The notes beneath the pieces are model-generated. The model was not told where the DNA came from. It worked only from the letters and a program-made list of their open reading frames with translations, and made no database searches. Position numbers and translations under genes: made by a program. From NCBI RefSeq assembly GCF_036320965.1, contig NC_092240.1, forward strand, positions 10,745,001-10,809,000: a stretch of 64,000 bases of DNA, written 5' to 3'. Origin of the DNA: Panulirus ornatus (taxonomy: Eukaryota; Arthropoda; Malacostraca; Decapoda; Palinuridae). Shown piece by piece: positions 45,681-56,878 of the stretch (positions within the stretch are counted from its first letter, which is position 1; each line of letters opens with the position of its first letter).

Positions 45681-46069
45681 ATCTTCTTGTACCTTTTCCT
45701 TATTTTCTCCATCTGCCAGGCCCTTCTTCTGTCACTTTTACATAATTTTCTCCTGTTATTTTCAATCTATCTCCCTTTTCTCTTCAGCTTTATTCTTCCT
45801 TCTCGTCTTGTTTTATATTCATCGTTGTCTTTTTTTTTTTTCTTATTTCGTGTCCTCCCTTCAGTCTCCTCCTGTTGTCTCTCCTTCGTCCCTTTCACTT
45901 ATTCGACTTATTTTCGTTTCTCCTTTCCGACCCGAGCCATTTCTCTTGCTTGCTTTCAGTCTTTTCTTCCTTTTGTCAGATATTTTTCTTCATATTTTCT
46001 CCATTTACTCTTCTCTTCTTCTTCTTCTTCTTTCTCCTCTTTTTTTTCATCTTTCTTCGTTCCCTTCTT

Positions 46070-46071
<2 letters not shown>
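45681..46071. other. T/C-rich spacer
   Basis: Strongly pyrimidine-rich on the plus strand, giving long Phe/Ser/Leu frames. No gene recognised. Confidence 0.5.

Positions 46072-46151
<80 letters not shown>
46072..46151 (+). repeat. (CT)n microsatellite, about 80 bp
   Basis: Uninterrupted CT run. Confidence 0.97.
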
Positions 46152-46156
<5 letters not shown>

Positions 46157-46369
46157 GACCCTCTTGGGAGATGGCACTGCTGGAAGTCTTCAGGGGGAGG
46201 TGGTGCAAGGCGCACCTTATTGGCTCAATACTGGACGCCCTCCTCCCACCCACACCCTCCCTCCTTTACCAAAGGGCAGCTTTATTGCGCACACTCTTAT
46301 AAAGCTTCCAGGCTTCTCACGCCCTTATAGGAAAGGCGATGCAGGACCAATTGCAATGAGGAGGAGGGA
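46152..46369. other. unassigned spacer with TATA- and CCAAT-like words
   Basis: ATTGGCTCAAT near 46219 (inverse CCAAT) and CTTATAAAGC near 46300 occur about 80 bp apart in that order. With no recognisable transcript downstream (a minisatellite follows) I do not call a promoter. Confidence 0.3.
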
Positions 46370-47620
46370 TGCGATGCAAGAGCAAATGCCGGAGGAGGGG
46401 ATGCATTGGGGAGTGGACTGCTAGAAGATAGGGGGATGCGATGCAAGATGGACTGCAAGGAGATGGAGGATGCGATGCAGGATGGACTGCTAGAGATGGG
46501 CAGATGCGATGCAGGATGGATTGCTAGAAGATGGGCAGATGCGATGCAGGATGGACTGCTAGAAGATGGGCAGATGCGATGCAGGATGGATTGCTAGAAG
46601 ATGGGCAGATGCGATGCAGGATGGACTGCAAGGAGATGGGCAGATGCGATGCAGGATGGACTGCAAAGAGATGGGGGATGCGATGCAAGATGGACTGCTA
46701 GAAGATGGGCAAATGCGATGCAGGATGGACTGCAAGAAGATGGGCAGGTGCGATGCAGGATGGACTGCAAAGAGATGGGGGATGCGATGCAGGATGGACT
46801 GCAAGGAGATGGGCAGATGCGATGCAGGATGGACTGCAAGGAGATGGGCAGATGCGATGCAGGATGGACTGCAAGGAGATGGGCAGATGCGATGCTGGAT
46901 GGACTGCACGGAGATGGGGGATGCATTGGAGAATGGACTGCTAGAAGATGGGCAGATGCGATGCAGGATGGACTGCAAGGAGATGGGGGATGCATTGGAG
47001 AATGGACTGCTAGAAGATGGGCAGATGCGATGCAGGATGGACTGCAAGGAGATGGGGGATGCATTGGAGAATGGACTGCTAGAAGATGGGCAGATGCGAT
47101 GCAGGATGGACTGCAAGGAGATGGGCAGATGCGATGCAGGATGGACTGCAAGGAGATGGGCAGATGCGATGCTGGATGGACTGCAAGGAGATGGGGGATG
47201 CATTGGAGAATGGACTGCTAGAAGATGGGCAGATGCGATGCAGGATGGACTGCAAGGAGATGGGGGATGCATTGGAGAATGGACTGCTAGAAGATGGGCA
47301 GATGCGATGCAGGATGGACTGCAAGGAGATGGGGGATGCATTGGAGAATGGACTGCTAGAAGATGGGCAGATGCGATGCAGGATGGACTGCAAGGAGATG
47401 GGCAGATGCGATGCAGGATGGACTGCAAGGAGATGGGCAGATGCGATGCAGGATGGACTGCAAGGAGATGGGCAGATGCGATGCTGGATGGACTGCAAGG
47501 AGATGGGGGATGCATTGGAGAATGGACTGCTAGAAGATGGGCAGATGCGATGCAGGATGGACTGCAAGGAGATGGGGAATGCGATTCGGGATGGACTGCC
47601 ACAAGAAAAGTTGCGATGCT
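46370..47620 (+). repeat. 34-36 bp minisatellite with higher-order structure, about 35 copies
   Basis: Basic unit GATGGGCAGATGCGATGCAG GATGGACTGCAAGGA (35 bp) with variant types: GGGGATGCATTGGAGAATGG (type B) and TGCTAGAAGATGG endings. Types A and B alternate as a dimer of about 69 bp in two blocks (46905-47085 and 47190-47365), each followed by about three type-A monomers and a GCTGGATGG variant. A larger unit of about 280-300 bp was therefore duplicated. Frames of up to 375 codons on both strands are repeat translations. Confidence 0.95.
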
Positions 47621-47724
47621 GAACGAAGTACTCGAAGGAAAAGATGAAAATGCCAATTGTCTTGCCTCAAGAGGAGGTGCGTGGCCGGACTAGTCGCTAA
47701 AAAAGAGGAGGAATATCGACGCTA

Positions 47725-47880
47725 GCTAGACGGATAACTAGAAGTGTCTTCGGACGTATTGTGATAAAAGACAATGCGAGGGAAGGAGGAGGTGGTGGTC
47801 CATGGATAACTAGAAGTCTTTCCGGACGAACTGTGGAAAAAGACAGTTCCAGGGACGACGAAGGAGGAGGTACTATATAA
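47725..47880 (+). repeat. degenerate two-copy repeat, about 75 bp
   Basis: GGATAACTAGAAGT, TC.GGACG, AAAAGACA.T and GAAGGAGGAGGT occur in the same order twice (47728-47800 and 47801-47876). Confidence 0.8.
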
Positions 47881-48655
47881 GTCACTCCTTTTAGGGTAGA
47901 CGAAGCCAAACGCGTGCCATGAGTTTGGCCAAGCCTTAGGGATGGTGAGACACAAAGCCGATACCTCACGAAAACAATGACCAAAATAATATCTGACGAA
48001 GAGCGAGACATGATGCGAGACCTGAAGGGAACTGCTGCAGGAGGAGATGCACTGTATATAAATTGTCTCTTAATCCCAGAAGTTTAGTTGGACAAATTTC
48101 CGAAAGAATGAGGATTGGGTTTTTGGGGTTGAGAATATCCTTACGAATAGCTAGCTTAGATGCGCTATCGAACGATCGCCGGAGAGGAGAGGGTGGAAAA
48201 GAAAAGGGCATATCATCTGTACAATCTGACACAAGATGAGGCAGGAGATGGGACGAAATGACGACTGAAGAAAAAAAGACTTTGGTGGACGACTTGTCCA
48301 GAGGAGAAAACAGCTCACCTGTTTCATAACAACACGTTTGGATGTTTTCACATCAAAATGCTGGAAGACTTGACGCGCACTGAAGGACGAAATGGCAAGA
48401 AAAAGGACACACATTTGTAGAGAAATGACAATCATAATATAATGAATGAAAATAATAAAGACAACATTGATAATAAAGGATAAATCCTCTGGGCTTTACT
48501 ACAGTCCGTAAGTTATCCTTCCATCACATTATTATGTATTCCTCATTTTCGTGACAGATGAACAATATGAACAGCTTCGAAATAATGTCTCAACCTTGAA
48601 TCCTGTGCAGTTGGGTGGGTCTGCTGAGTATTTGACGCAAATCATGTAAGTTTTA
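47881..48655. other. unassigned spacer
   Basis: No gene recognised; frames under 105 codons only. Confidence 0.4.
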
Positions 48656-48659
48656 ATCT

Positions 48660-49090
48660 TTAAACTTTGAGCAAGACGGTGAGAATTGTTAGCAAGGAGA
48701 GCAAGACAGCAAGGATTGTGAGCAAGTCGGTAAGAACGGTGAGAAAGACTGTAAAAGTGTGAGTAAGACGTTGTTAGACATTTAGAGTAAGACGCCAATG
48801 ATTGTGAGCAAGACAGCAGTGATTGTGAGCAAGACAGCAGTGATTGTGAGCAAAATAGCAGTGAATTGTAAGCAAGACAGCAAGGAATTGTGAGCAAGAC
48901 AGCAAGGAATTGAGCAAGAAAAAGGAACTGTGAGCAAAACAAGGAAGATTGAGAGCAAGACAGTACAAATTGTGAGCAAGACAGTACAAACTGTGAGCAA
49001 GACAAGGAAGATTGAGAACAAGACAATACAAATTGTGAGGAAGACAATGCAAACTATGAGCAAGACAGTAAGAACTGCAATGGTCGAGGG
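48660..49090 (+). repeat. degenerate ~21-bp array (GTGAGCAAGACAGCAAGGAAT)
   Basis: About 19 units of 17-24 bp around GAGCAAGACAGYAA and ATTGT. Local sub-blocks are homogenised, for example GACAGCAGTGATTGTGAGCA repeated at 48807-48850. Confidence 0.9.
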
Positions 49091-49328
49091 TACAACACTT
49101 TTAGCACCGAGGTATGATGGTTGATCTGGAACATGATTACCTAAAATTTAGATCAAAGCGAATGGTCATCGTACATAACCATCTAATCCACTTGCTCAAG
49201 GAGTTAAGGTACTTAAATATCTCTTAAGGTGCGTAAGTCATACTGACTTTAGGGGAGTTCAAAGCACATCCCTCTTATGTCTGACTTAAGTTAAATCTAA
49301 ACCAGTTCATCACTAGCGATGTAGGTAA

Positions 49329-49353
49329 GGATATATATATATATACATATATG

Positions 49354-49429
<76 letters not shown>
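49329..49429. repeat. (TA)n microsatellite followed by poly-T
   Basis: TA run, then T run to 49451. On the element strand this is an A run between the tail and TA. Confidence 0.97.
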
Positions 49430-49445
<16 letters not shown>

Positions 49446-49685
49446 TTTTTTCATACTATCCGCCATTTCCCGCGACAGCGAGGTAAGCGTTAAGAACAGA
49501 GGACTGGGCCTTTGAGGAAATATCCTCACCTGGCCCTCTTCTCTGTTCCTTCTTTTGGAAAATTAAAAAAAAGAAAAAAAAACGAGAGGGGAGGATTTCC
49601 AGCCCCCCACTCCCTTCCCTTTTAGTCGCCTTCTACGACACGCAGGGAATACGTGGGAAGTATTCTTTCTCCCCTATCCCCAGGG

Positions 49686-49687
<2 letters not shown>
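49430..49687 (-). mobile_element. short LINE-A derivative, copy f (full length, left arm of a head-to-head pair)
   Basis: Complete element in reverse: poly-T, ATCCGCCATTTCCCGCGACA, GCGAGGTAAGCGTTAAG (one-base insertion in the tail), through to CCCTATCCCCAGGGAAAATA at the 5' end. TA on both sides. Confidence 0.93.

Positions 49688-49758
<71 letters not shown>
49688..49758. repeat. (TA)n spacer between two inverted short elements
   Basis: About 70 bp of pure TA between the facing 5' ends of copies f and g. Confidence 0.98.
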
Positions 49759-49762
<4 letters not shown>

Positions 49763-49989
49763 GGGGATAGGGGAGAAAGAATACTTCCCACGTATTCCCT
49801 GCGTGTCGTATAAGGCGACTAAAAGGGGAGGGAGCGGGGGGCTGGAAATCCTCCCCTCTCATTATCTTTTTTTAATTTTCCAAAAGAAGGAACAGAGAAG
49901 GGGGCCAGGTGAGGGTATTCCCTCAAAGGCCCAGTTCTCTGTTCTTAACGCTGCCTCGCTAACGCGGGAAATGGCGAATAGTTTGAAAG

Positions 49990-49992
<3 letters not shown>
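49759..49992 (+). mobile_element. short LINE-A derivative, copy g (full length, right arm of a head-to-head pair)
   Basis: Starts CCCTGGGGATAGGGGAGAAA and ends GCTAACGCGGGAAATGGCGA ATAGTTTGAAAGAAA before TA. About 93-95 percent like copy f by eye, in the opposite orientation. Confidence 0.93.

Positions 49993-50081
<89 letters not shown>
49993..50081. repeat. (TA)n microsatellite between short element g and LINE-A copy 2
   Basis: About 89 bp of TA shared as the right flank of one element and the left flank of the next. Confidence 0.98.
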
Positions 50082-50084
<3 letters not shown>

Positions 50085-51168
50085 TTGTTTAATTTAATTT
50101 GTTTATGGATGGGGTTGTTAGGGAGGTGAATGCAAGAGTTTTGGAAAGAGGGGCAAGTATGAAGTCTGTTGGGGATGAGAGAGCTTGGGAAGTGAGTCAG
50201 TTGTTGTTCGCTGATGATACAGCGCTGGTGGCTGATTCATGTGAGAAACTGCAGAAGCTGGTGACTGAGTTTGGTAAAGTGTGTGAAAGAAGAAAGTTAA
50301 GTGTAAATGTGAATAAGAGCAAGGTTATTAGGTACAGTAGGGTTGAGGGTCAAGTCAATTGGGAGGTGAGTTTGAATGGAGAAAAACTGGAGGAAGTGAA
50401 GTGTTTTAGATATCTGGGAGTGGATCTGGCAGCGGATGGAAACATGGAAGCGGAAGTGGATCATAGGGTGGGGGAGGGGGCAAAAATTCTGGGAGCCTTG
50501 AAGGATGTGTGGAAGTCGAGAACATTATCTCGGAGGGCAAAAATGGGTATATTTGAAGGATTAGTGGTTCCAACAATGTTGTATGGTTGCGAGGCGTGGA
50601 CTATGGATGGAGTTGTGCGCAGGAGGATGGATGTGCTGGAAATGAGATGTTTGAGGACAATGCGTGGTGAGGTGGTTTGATCGAGTAAGTAACGTAAAGG
50701 TAAGAGAGATGTGTGGAAATGAAAAGAGCGTGGTTGAGAGAGCAGAAGAGGGTGTTTTGAAATGGTTTGGTCACATGGAGAGAATGAGTGAGGAAAGATT
50801 GACCAAGAGGATATATGTGTCGGAGGTGGAGGGAACGAGGAGAAGAGGGAGACCAAATTGGAGGTGGAAAGATGGAGTGAAAAAGATTTTGTGTGATCGG
50901 GGCCTGAACATGCAGGAGGGTGAAAGGAGGGCAAAGAATAGAGTGAATTGGAGCGATGTGGTATACCGGGGTTGACGTGCTGTCAGTGGATTGAATCAAG
51001 GCATGTGAAGCGTCTGGGGTAAACCATGGAAAGCTGTGTAGGTATGTATATTTGCGTGTGTGGACGTATGTATATACATGTGTATGGGGGTGGGTTGGGC
51101 CATTTCTTTCGTCTGTTTCCTTGCGCTACCTCGCAAACGCGGGAGACAGCGACAAAAAAAAAGAAAAA

Positions 51169-51176
<8 letters not shown>
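50082..51176 (+). pseudogene. LINE-A copy 2: 5'-truncated reverse transcriptase and 3' tail, well preserved
   Basis: The RT palm to C-terminal region starts abruptly after (TA)n at GGTTGTTTAATTTAATTTG. A 193-codon frame (50099-50680) opens with [14 protein letters not shown], has the catalytic FADD at residues 37-40 (50207-50218), then SVNVNKSKVI and FRYLGVDLAADG, MLYGCEAWTM and the start of the C-terminal domain. A loss of two bases near 50668 (GTGAGG against GTGTGAGG in copy 1) shifts the frame. Coding similarity continues at 50664-50975 with VLKWFGHMERM and RRRGRPNWRWKDGVKK. The 3' UTR is the short deletion subtype, ending CTCGCAAACGCGGGAGACAG CGAC, an A-rich linker and (TA)n. Dead because the RT N-terminal half and endonuclease are absent, but little decayed. 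Confidence 0.93.

Positions 51177-51237
<61 letters not shown>
51177..51237. repeat. (TA)n microsatellite at the LINE-A copy 2 3' end
   Basis: TA run after the A-rich linker. Confidence 0.98.
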
Positions 51238-51242
<5 letters not shown>

Positions 51243-51526
51243 GTGCGTATATATACCGTAGAATTATGAGACAGAATATTGATAACTTCTCAAAGTCGAC
51301 TAATGAGTCTGAACTTGCGAAAGTAAACGGGAGGTGTTGGAGGAGGCCTCGGGCAGAAAAAGACGTCCAGGCTCTGGAGGGAAACTTGGTGGTAAATTCT
51401 CTTGTCTACTGTGACGTTCTTTCAGGGAAATGAAAACATTTCCATGATTTATTCTTATGTTAGTTGAGACGGCACGGGCAAACAGAGGCCCTAATTAACC
51501 CTGTGTATGATATATCCTCCTTGCCT
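51238..51526. other. unassigned spacer
   Basis: No gene recognised. Confidence 0.35.
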
Positions 51527-51685
51527 GAGCTTAGTACCTGTTTTATCGACTAGACCCCCCTAGGGAGCGGATGAAGAGCTGGGTTGACTGTGGACCGACT
51601 GCCGGAACCACAATTCGAACCTATGCCATGTTCGAACCTAGGCGGCCCACGAATGCGTCACGGTCAGGAACGCTCACCAGGGATG

Positions 51686-51688
<3 letters not shown>
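51527..51688 (-). mobile_element. tRNA-derived SINE copy 3
   Basis: On the minus strand GAGCGTTCCTGACCGTGACG, CGCCTAGGTTCGAACATGGC (B-box-like GGTTCGAAC; a second GGTTCGAAT follows 13 bp later) and GGCAGTCGGTCCACAGTCAA CCCAG match the family. The A-box head is cut at about 51688, where a short spacer and (TA)n begin. Confidence 0.78.
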
Positions 51689-51692
<4 letters not shown>

Positions 51693-51781
<89 letters not shown>

Positions 51782-51782
51782 C
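51693..51782. repeat. (TA)n then (CA)n microsatellite
   Basis: TA to 51764, then CA. Confidence 0.97.
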
Positions 51783-52096
51783 GAGACAAGCATTACAAGC
51801 AGGACACACAAAGCCGGATATTGAGCTTGTCGACCAGGCTACCTGGGCTGGTTCCTTCCCACTCAACACCTCCTAACTCATGATAATTTCCCAGGCATGA
51901 GGGAGGGGATGGTGTCATTCTGCGCTCGCATCCTCCCCGTGGATATTGCATCTCGCCTCCTGATCCCTTCCCAAGACGAAATGCCACTTTTACACTCGTA
52001 CCGAGCGTCTGATATCGCACCAGATCGCCTCGTATCCTCATGAGATATCGTGGCGTATAATCGCAAGTTTCATGAGGAGGCGATGGGACCTGGTGT

Positions 52097-52131
<35 letters not shown>

Positions 52132-52473
52132 CAGGACCTGCCTTCCTGCTCTCTCAGCGGAGGTACCGAAATACACACAGCTCGACCATCCGTTATCACG
52201 AAATGAGTGATGTTGCCTCGAAACTCGCGGACAGTGATGTCGCAGACGATATCTTCTCGTTGGAGGAGTAGCATTGCTCCTCGAAGAGGCTGTCTCTTAC
52301 AGGGTGGACTGGTGCAGGTTACGAGGCCACGTTGCCCCACTGCTCATCGTCGTGGTCTGTGTGTTGTGGACGGACACTGGGTATGGGTGGGTGAGTGTGT
52401 CAACGGCTGGCGTGGGCTGTGGTCAAGTGATCATCCCCACGGGCGCGTCGCCTTTAAGCACACCACCAGGGTG

Positions 52474-52476
<3 letters not shown>
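51783..52476. other. unassigned spacer with a (CA)n tract
   Basis: (CA)n at 52099-52130. No gene recognised on either strand; frames of 82-119 codons have no known domain. Confidence 0.4.

Positions 52477-52536
<60 letters not shown>
52477..52536 (+). repeat. (CT)n microsatellite, about 58 bp
   Basis: Uninterrupted CT run. Confidence 0.97.
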
Positions 52537-52541
<5 letters not shown>

Positions 52542-52855
52542 TGGGTGTGTGTGTGTGAGGGGGTGAGCAGAGCAGAGGAGAGGGGATGGCTATGATTGAA
52601 ACATTGTACCAGTCCATCCTTCGTGGCCATTAGATGCGTCTCGGATAGAGCTGGTAGGTTTGCCCAGGTCTTTTGTGTGGCTTTGTTCGACCGGAATTCG
52701 GTGGTAGATTTGGTGGGTAGTAAGTGTGGATGGCTGCATGGGTTTTGTGTGTGGCGTATCTGTTTCTTCAGTGAGGGGTGAGGGTGAGATGTAACAAAGA
52801 CTGGGGTGATGGGAAGAAAGGAAGTCTTGCTTGGGACGTGTTTCTTTTCCTGCAT

Positions 52856-52879
52856 CTGTGTGTGTGTGTGTGAATGTTT

Positions 52880-52916
<37 letters not shown>

Positions 52917-52918
52917 TG
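52856..52918 (+). repeat. (TG)n microsatellite
   Basis: TG runs broken by AATGTTTACG and TCTG. Confidence 0.95.
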
Positions 52919-52989
52919 TGCATATGAATGTTGTGTGGGTGTTTGGGTGGAGAATGTGTGCATGACGTCAGTACAACTTCATGTAAAAG

Positions 52990-52991
<2 letters not shown>

Positions 52992-53063
<72 letters not shown>

Positions 53064-53064
53064 T
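52992..53064 (+). repeat. (TG)n microsatellite, about 70 bp
   Basis: Uninterrupted TG run. Confidence 0.97.
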
Positions 53065-53290
53065 GTGCAAGCATCTGTTCATGTGTGTATACAGTAATGA
53101 ATACAGAGTGATATTTGCATAATTTGAATGAAATGAAATACGGTACTACATCCCGTATGAATATTCATGCATGCAAATGCTAACAGGAGCCAGGAGTAAC
53201 GGGAGTACTGACCTGGCGCGTCACGCTCACCGCAGGAACAATCTTTTTTTTTTTTCCACGAGAGACAGGCTCGTGTCGAGGGTTGGGTTA

Positions 53291-53291
<1 letters not shown>

Positions 53292-53336
<45 letters not shown>

Positions 53337-53361
53337 ATCACAGTACAGCCCCCCCCCCCCC

Positions 53362-53396
<35 letters not shown>
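53292..53396 (+). repeat. (GA)n, poly-C and (CA)n cluster
   Basis: GA to 53334, a C run of about 15 at 53350-53363, then CA to 53395: three different simple repeats within about 100 bp. Confidence 0.95.
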
Positions 53397-53398
<2 letters not shown>

Positions 53399-53524
53399 CC
53401 CAGATGCCATTCCATCTCGTAAATCATCACAGCTCCCAGTGGACCATTCTGCTGCCTGCCCTGTGTTCTTCTTTTCACTCAATTGAACTTTGTCAGTTTC
53501 ACGTGGAACTTTCTTGGGGGGGTT

Positions 53525-54292
53525 GGGATTGGGGGGGAGGAATTTCCCTTCCCACCCCTGGAAATTCAGGGGGAGAAATCCCCCTTCCCACCCCTGGAAA
53601 TTCAGGGGGAGAATTCCCTCCCATTCCTTAGGCGGAAAATTCCCTCCCACCCCTTAGGAACTAAGGGGAAAAAATTCCTCCCCATTCCTTAGGAATTAAG
53701 GGGGAAAAAATCCTCCCCATTCCTTAGGAATTAAGGGGGGAAAAAAATTCCTCCCCATTCCTTAGGAACTTGGGGGGAAATTTTTCTACCACCCCCTAGG
53801 AACTAAGGGGGAAATATCCTACCCCTTCGGAACTCTGGGAAAAAAAATTTCCCTCCCACTCCTTAGGGACCCAAGGGGAAAATTCCCTCCCACCTCCTAG
53901 GAACTCGAGGGAAAAAGTCCCTCTCACCTCCTAGGAACTCGAGGGGAAAAGTCCCTCCCACCTCCTAGGAACTCGAGGGGAAAAGTCCCTTCCACCTCCT
54001 TGGAACTCGAAGGGAAAATCCCTCCCACCTCCTTGGAACTCGAGGGGAAAAGTCCCTCCCACCTCCTAGGAACTCAACGGGAAAAGTCCCTCCCACCTCC
54101 TTGGAACTCGAGGGGAAAATCCCTCCCACCTCCTTGGAACTCGAGGGGAAAAGTCCCTCCCACCTCCTAGGAACTCAAGGGGAAAAGTCCCTCCCACCTC
54201 CTAGGAACTCAAGGGGAAAAGTCCCTCCCACCTCATAGGAATTCCAGGGGAAAATTCCCTCCTAACCCCTAGAAACTCAGGGGAAAATTCCC
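53525..54292 (+). repeat. ~32-bp minisatellite (CCTCCCACCTCCTAGGAACTCGAGGGGAAAAGTC), about 22 copies
   Basis: The left third has diverged units (CCCCATTCCTTAGGAATTAA GGGGGAAAAA) with variable A and G runs. The right part is homogeneous around ACCTCCTAGGAACTCGAGGGG with TAGG/TTGG alternation. Many units carry CTCGAG. Every unit joins a pyrimidine-rich and a purine-rich half, so it can fold back on itself. Confidence 0.95.
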
Positions 54293-54622
54293 CAGCCAGC
54301 CAGCCAGCCACCACAGACCCTACCACATTTCAACCGCACGAGTAGATCCGCCACACGTCACAAAAATGTTTAGGATCTGATCCCATCTCAACAGACTTTC
54401 ACCTCGCTCCTTCAATTTCATTTTGCTTTCCGGCTCACCACAAGACATCGGGAGTTGGGGGCTAACAGTCCTTCTATTTCACGTCTCAAGTTGGGCCAGA
54501 AATGTTTTACGTCTTTTTGTTTATTTTTCTTTTTTATTTTTGGAGGGTTTTGGGGACATTTTAGCCCCCAAGTCTGCTTCGTAGTGTTTCTGAGTTTCCC
54601 ATAAACGGCCTCCAACTCCTCA

Positions 54623-54796
<174 letters not shown>

Positions 54797-54816
54797 TATA
54801 CCTACACATACTTTGC

Positions 54817-54963
54817 CTAAGCCAGGTATCCATTTTAACGACCAACCCCTTGAGTGGGGAGGATGAACAGCTGGGTTGACTGTGGACCGACTGCCGCAAT
54901 CAGGATTCGGCCAGTAAATATATCACGGTCAGCAGCGCTAACCGCTACACCACATAGGTCCCC
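54817..54963 (-). mobile_element. tRNA-derived SINE copy 4
   Basis: Minus strand: GGGACCTATGTGGTGTAGCG GTTAGCGCTG (good A-box head), GACCGTGATATATTTACTGG, a damaged B box (GGCCGAATCC), GCGGCAGTCGGTCCACAGTC AACCCAGCTGTTCATCCTCC, GGGGTTGGTCG, then TACCTGGCTTAGGCAAAG. The 3' end runs to TATATA, so its tail abuts (TA)n. Confidence 0.85.
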
Positions 54964-56878
54964 TAAATGAAACAAGTTCACTCTTTTACATTGTAGATTT
55001 GTCAAAGTGAAATCCCGTGTCCATCGAACTTAAGATCTCCTGTTTTAACCGATCCATCGAACTCGCCATGACCCAGCAAACTGTTCTAGGGCTCGAACTT
55101 GTACCACAATACCCTCCTGTGTTTACTGTAAATGGTATGGCCTTGCGCATCGAACTTGCAGACCAATAAGTTCTAACTTCATGTTATAACAGAGCTTCCT
55201 GTTGCATCAAGCTTTAACTACAGGAACCCATTCCACTACGTCTCGACCTTGTATAAAACAGCTGTCACTCGCAAACACATACAATCTACATATTTCTGAA
55301 GAAGGACGCCTTTTTGGATCGAGAACCTACCTGGTCTTTGGTCACATATAAACTTATTCACAACTTCGAACATTCACAAAAAAATAAAAGAACGTAAGTA
55401 AACTTTACCCCTCGAAGAATACTAAGACTCACTCCCAGAATTTCTCTCAGGAAAATCTTGCCTCTCATTTGGGTAAAGTAGATCATCCTCTTCTCATCTC
55501 AAGCCAGATAATTATGATAATGCTGGTAGTTATGCTAGACTCGAGTACAGCTTCTATGTCAAATGCCTGCGTTCCTATAACACTGTTATATCCCCTACTG
55601 AATCCAGTAGTGTTAAGTTTAGAGTTGTAGACTTTTCCTAGTTTAACTTCCCACTCTCTTCTGTTATAGATGTCGGTTCCCCAAATTGCTTTTCGTTTCC
55701 TGGGAGCGCCAAGTTCCTCAACTTCGATCCATCACTGTTACTTGGCCCTGCGTATGGAAGGCTAACTTACGGCCTTTCGTTTATCCAAGTTGCCTCCTCA
55801 ACTGCACGTGTCGTGTTTCCTTATCCTGTTGGTTCTTCATCGTCAGCTCCTCACAGTCCCTCACAGTCGCTCTCTCGTCGCTGTTTGATCGTCTTTCTTT
55901 CCTGGTGTTCTTGAGCCGCCTAGACTCCAATGCCTCAAAGTCGGTTCATAAAGCTTGAAAGATCTTTGTTTTACGGCCGCTCCTTCAACTTCTATCCATT
56001 CTGTCACCTCTTCATTCTCGCCTTCCTTCAGTTCCCATAACCTCATCTCCTGTACCCAATCCTCAACATCTATCAATCACTAAATCTCCTTCCACCTACA
56101 AAATCCTCTCTCTTTTCCTCTCTTTCTTTCAGTTGAGTATCCTCCAACCTTTGCGTCGAAGTAACCTCCCCCCCTCTGCGTCACCCGCTCCTTGTCCCTC
56201 CACCATTCCACTGCCTCACCAGCCTGGCTGCGGCTTTTCTCTGTGTCGCCTTCAGTGTTCCCTCGAGGAAGCGGACGCTAAGTAGAGCTTGCTCCCTCCC
56301 CTGCCGTTCCCACAACAGCAGGCAGTTTGTTGTTCGTCTGGGTGAGCCTGCGTCGGGGAACGAGACCAGAGATTCCTGCGTGCACGGAAGGGAGGGGAAA
56401 GGGACCCTTTTCTGAGAGCAGTGGTTGCACGTCACACGCCTCGGACAACTGGTTTGGAGTTTGAATGTGGATGTCCTTCAGTGTTAGTACATGAAGAGAA
56501 GTACATGTATGGGAAAAAACGAGAGGTTGAGTCAAAGAGTAAAAAAGACAGGTCAAGCAACGCCAAACCTCTCGTGTCATCATCTTGTAGAGAAGGAATG
56601 TGAACGGGCAAAGAATTTCGAAAATTTGTTGACAGTAGAAGGAAAATGAAATGTCACAGGAATGATAGAAATAGAGAGTCTCTGAAAGGAAGGAGAGCAC
56701 AGAGAGACACACGAATGATCCTACACAGCAGTGTAGGTGAAGCACAACAGCTGGAAGTTCCTATCATACTTTGTGTCCCCAGGTTTGATGGGACGTCACA
56801 GAAACCTTTCACGTATCTCGATACACTCAAGTAGGCAATCAAATGATTGCATTTGCAAGATGGAGCATCATTTTGCTT

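Noticed and set aside
46219..46330. CCAAT/TATA-like promoter
   Set aside because: Short words only, and the sequence downstream is a minisatellite rather than a transcript.
46559..47693. 365-375 codon frames on both strands
   Set aside because: Translation of the 35-bp minisatellite; both strands open at once, no start context or domain.
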